Part shown: positions 61,300-64,000 of the stretch, one piece after another
How the letters are laid out: each line of letters begins with the position of its first letter
Numbering within the stretch: position 1 is the stretch's first letter
Assembly: GCA_000733355.1 (NCBI GenBank)
Contig: JNVV01000054.1
Span: 160,006 to 224,005, forward strand
DNA length: 64,000 nucleotides
Direction: 5' to 3'
Origin: Falciphora oryzae
Taxonomy: Eukaryota > Ascomycota > Sordariomycetes > Magnaporthales > Magnaporthaceae
The notes under the pieces: generated by a model
Seen by the model: the letters and a program-made list of their open reading frames with translations, nothing else
The model's database searches: none
Told to the model about the DNA's origin: nothing
Position numbers and translations under genes: made by a program

Positions 61300-64000
61300 G
61301 TGAGAAGGCTCAACCAATTTCGGTTTGGGGCACGCCCATCCATTTACTCTTCTCATGCAACTCATGCATCGAAACCACTGCTCGAAGCGGCGGGGTATGG
61401 GTACACAGACGGGTTTGCGCTGCTTCTAGGCGGAATCGAGAACGCCAATCTCGACGCTGCGATGCCAGAAACAGGCCTTACAGCGCTTCACCTAGCCTCA
61501 CGGATAGGAAACGCAGAGATTGTGCAGCGCCTGATCGAAGCAAAGGTGAAACTGAGTGTCGACGACGACAGAAACTACGATGCGCTCCGGTATGCGGCCG
61601 AAGCAGGCCTCGCCGATATTGTGAGCACAATCATCGAGGCAAACGAGTCGGATCAAACACCAGATGTATCGAGAGCCCCCATGCCACTCTTGATTAACGG
61701 CCAGACGAATTTGCTCGATACTCCACTCCATCTAGCAGCGTCAAATGGACACCTCCGGGTCGTCAATATCCTTCTTTAAAAGAGACTCGGCGCCTTGCTG
61801 GACATAAAGAACACGCACAAGTACACCGCGCTTCATTGCGCTGCTGAAAGGGGGCTCGAACACATTGCGAAGAGCTTCTCGACGCCAGGGGAGAGAACGA
61901 ACCCCTGCTGCCGATACAGCCACTCGTTGAGAACGAAACCGGCACTCCGTCGCCCCTGGACCTTGCAGTTGCGAATCGGCACATGGAAAAGATAAAGACA
62001 CTGCGGGCCTCGGAGCTTTATACGGGATCTAAAGAGCTGGCATCCGCGCTGGCCGAGGCATGTGCCAAGGGCTACACCGAGATTGTGCTATATCTTCTGG
62101 AGTGGCATAAGGCTTCGTGCCATTCCGACGAGCCGCTCCGAGGAGAAGATGGAAACACCGCACTCCACCTCGCCGCCCGATAGGGAGATGTGACCATGTT
62201 CCACAGAGTCAGGGAGTCCGGCCTGGTTCCGCTTGATTTTGCCAACAAGAAAGGGCGTAAGCCCATCCATGAAGCCGCGCTATCAGGGGAACTACCGATT
62301 TTGCATTCCTTCAAGGACGAAATTGGCCTGGTTGACTGTATACCGGACGATAGGAACAAAACGCCCCTCCATTTAGCAGCGGAGGCCGGCCACTATGATA
62401 TCGTGCCCTGGCTGTTGGGGAATTTGGTAGGAGAGAGAGAGCAAGCCACGGAAGGCGATGGCACGGCGGTGATGCTTGCCGCAGCAAATGGTCACAGGGA
62501 GATCGTCTGGCTGCTTCTGGAGTTTGAGTACGCCGAAATGACAGGCTCTCTTCTGCACATTGCCGTGAAGCAAGAGTGGAACGACGTGGCGCGGCTGACC
62601 ATATCCGCTCGAGACGGAGGAGTTTTCAATTGGGAGAACTGTGGCGAGGACGGTAACACGGCGCTGCACGTCGCTGTCGAGGAGGAGAAGTCAGACTTTA
62701 TCAAGATTCTTCTCGATGCTGGAGCAGATGCCACCATCAAAAACAAGCATGGCTGGTCGCCATTCTCCTTGGCTATGAAAGCAAACAACGCCCGCCTGGT
62801 ACGGGCGCTTCTCGACGGATCGACTAGCATTCAGGTGGATGAGCGGGATCCAGAGGGTTTGACTCCGCTACTCCGCGCGTGCTTAGGCGCAGCACGCGGT
62901 CTAGATGTCATTCACGAGCTCCTCAAGGACAAGACGCGCAACATCAACCTGGATGCTAAATATCACCACATCGACGAGCGTCCCAAATTCCGAGGCATGA
63001 GACCACTACATATTGCTGCTTTGTTGTTGCAGGACCCATTTCGGTATGGAAACGGCGTTGATACCGACCTTGAGTCCGAAAATTCCTTTTCATGGCTCGA
63101 AAACGACGAGGAGAGAGTGACAGACGAGTTGCTCAAGCTGCTTCTTGAGGCTGGTGCGGACCCGAGTGCGGGGGAGCAGGGATGGCTCCACCCCGCTGTT
63201 CCTCGTCGCAGAGACAGGCCACATCGAGGCCGCGAAAGCCCTAATCGGCAAGGGGGCAAAGGTTGGGGCAAGAAACGATACTGAATCATCGCCGCTACAT
63301 CGGGCAGCTCAACGAGGCCAGGCAAAGTTCATCGAGTTCTTGGTCGAACATGGCGCCGAGGTTGAGGCCACCAAGAGGGTCAATGACCGGAGCAGCATGT
63401 GGGGTGTCACTCCACTGGTCATGGCGGTCATCAATGGCCAGCTTGCCGCTGTCGAGACACTACTCGACCGCGGAGCAAAGCTTGGCCGCGCCCTGCACCT
63501 GGCCATCATCTACACAAAGAAAGAGATCGTCGATCTCCTTCTAGACAGATATCCCTATCCAGACAGCTTGGACTGCAATTTCGGAACACCGCTATGCCTA
63601 GCAGTCGCAGCACGAAATCAGGAGATTCTGGAGGTTCTCCTGAAAGCACCGGGTCCCGAATCAAGATCCCGCGTTAACGAAGTCAACCACGTCAGCCACA
63701 CCCCACTAATCGTAGCAAGCTTGGTACAAAGCAACAGCTTGGCTAAAGTCCTACTGGATGGGGGCGCCGATGTCAACAAACAAGACAGTTCAGGTAGAAC
63801 GCCACTATGGTACGCGATACAGAGCGGCAATCATGAGTTGACCAAGATGCTCTGCGAGGAGCCAACGATCGACATGGTGGCGGGCGGCCCGCGCAACCAG
63901 CACCCCCTGTATCTGGCCTACCACCTCGGCAACGGCAAAGTGCTTCGCCTCGTCGATAAGGCTACTAAGAAGCTGGCAGAGCCCCAAAAATACGCAGAGC
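61300..64000 (+). pseudogene. Ankyrin-repeat protein gene, decayed, continues beyond window
   Basis: Many ankyrin repeats occur in order, such as TGLTALHLASRIGNAEIVQR, DGNTALHLAAR, KTPLHLAAEAGHYDIVPWLL, GMRPLHIAALLL and RTPLWYAIQSGNHELTKML. They are spread over frames: a TAA ends the first block at 61777, a frame-changed block lies at 61800-61980, and a TAG lies at 62181 within AAR*GDV. A frameshift lies near 63184 after ADPSAGEQG, from where the frame with EAAKALIGKGAKVGARND runs to the window end. Ankyrin repeats are protein-binding scaffolds, often linked to HET or NACHT proteins in fungi. Following the HET gene directly, this may once have been part of the same gene or system. Confidence 0.82.

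Noticed and set aside
59604..61343. 579-codon minus-strand ORF with Val/Ile-repeat
   Set aside because: Antisense of the HET gene; the Val-Ile run is just the complement of the GACGAT repeat.

Overview
The window is nuclear DNA from a filamentous ascomycete, most likely a Sordariomycete. The basis is GC-rich coding sequence with short introns (about 75-140 nt), dispersed 5S rRNA-like fragments, HET-domain genes, a STAND/NLR-type NACHT-WD40 gene, solo LTRs, and many pseudogenes whose stop codons sit where Gln or Arg codons would be expected. The species cannot be named from the sequence alone.

The left part (about 1-19 kb) is ordinary, gene-spaced chromosome: a Dal5-type MFS transporter (minus strand), an M1 zinc aminopeptidase with a possible long N-terminal extension, a Tcp11/Sok1-family protein, a small Gly/Ser-rich protein behind a TATA box, a FucP-type MFS sugar transporter and a small secreted protein. 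From about 19.6 kb the character changes to accessory DNA. A HET-domain gene and a divergent membrane-protein gene are bracketed by about 60-bp direct repeats. They are followed by a 5S rRNA fragment, a collapsed NACHT-WD40 pseudogene and a truncated asparaginase pseudogene. An apparently intact RecQ-type helicase (28.0-30.6 kb) uses a GC-AG intron.

Between 32.7 and 58.2 kb the window is an island of retroelement debris: solo LTRs of two families with 5-bp target duplications, two 5'-truncated copies of one LINE in inverted orientation, and a probable LTR insertion into a mitochondrial-protein gene. It also holds decayed genes (SNF2-like ATPase, TPR/CHAT, CorA-like transporter, class 3 lipase), one tRNA-Gly(GCC), a divergent protein-kinase-like gene, a 2EXR-type gene and two short secreted precursors built of internal repeats (33.7-34.2 kb and 52.7-53.3 kb). 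Those two precursors are the most likely undescribed biology here. Both have a signal peptide followed by repeated segments separated by a Glu-Ala-Arg boundary.

The right end (58.6-64 kb) holds a second HET-domain gene with a long poly-Asp tract, followed on the same strand by a decayed ankyrin-repeat gene that runs off the window. HET, NACHT-WD40, CHAT and ankyrin architectures are all associated with allorecognition or innate immunity in fungi. Together with the mobile elements they suggest a fast-evolving immunity and effector region. That joint role is inferred from family membership, not shown by the sequence.
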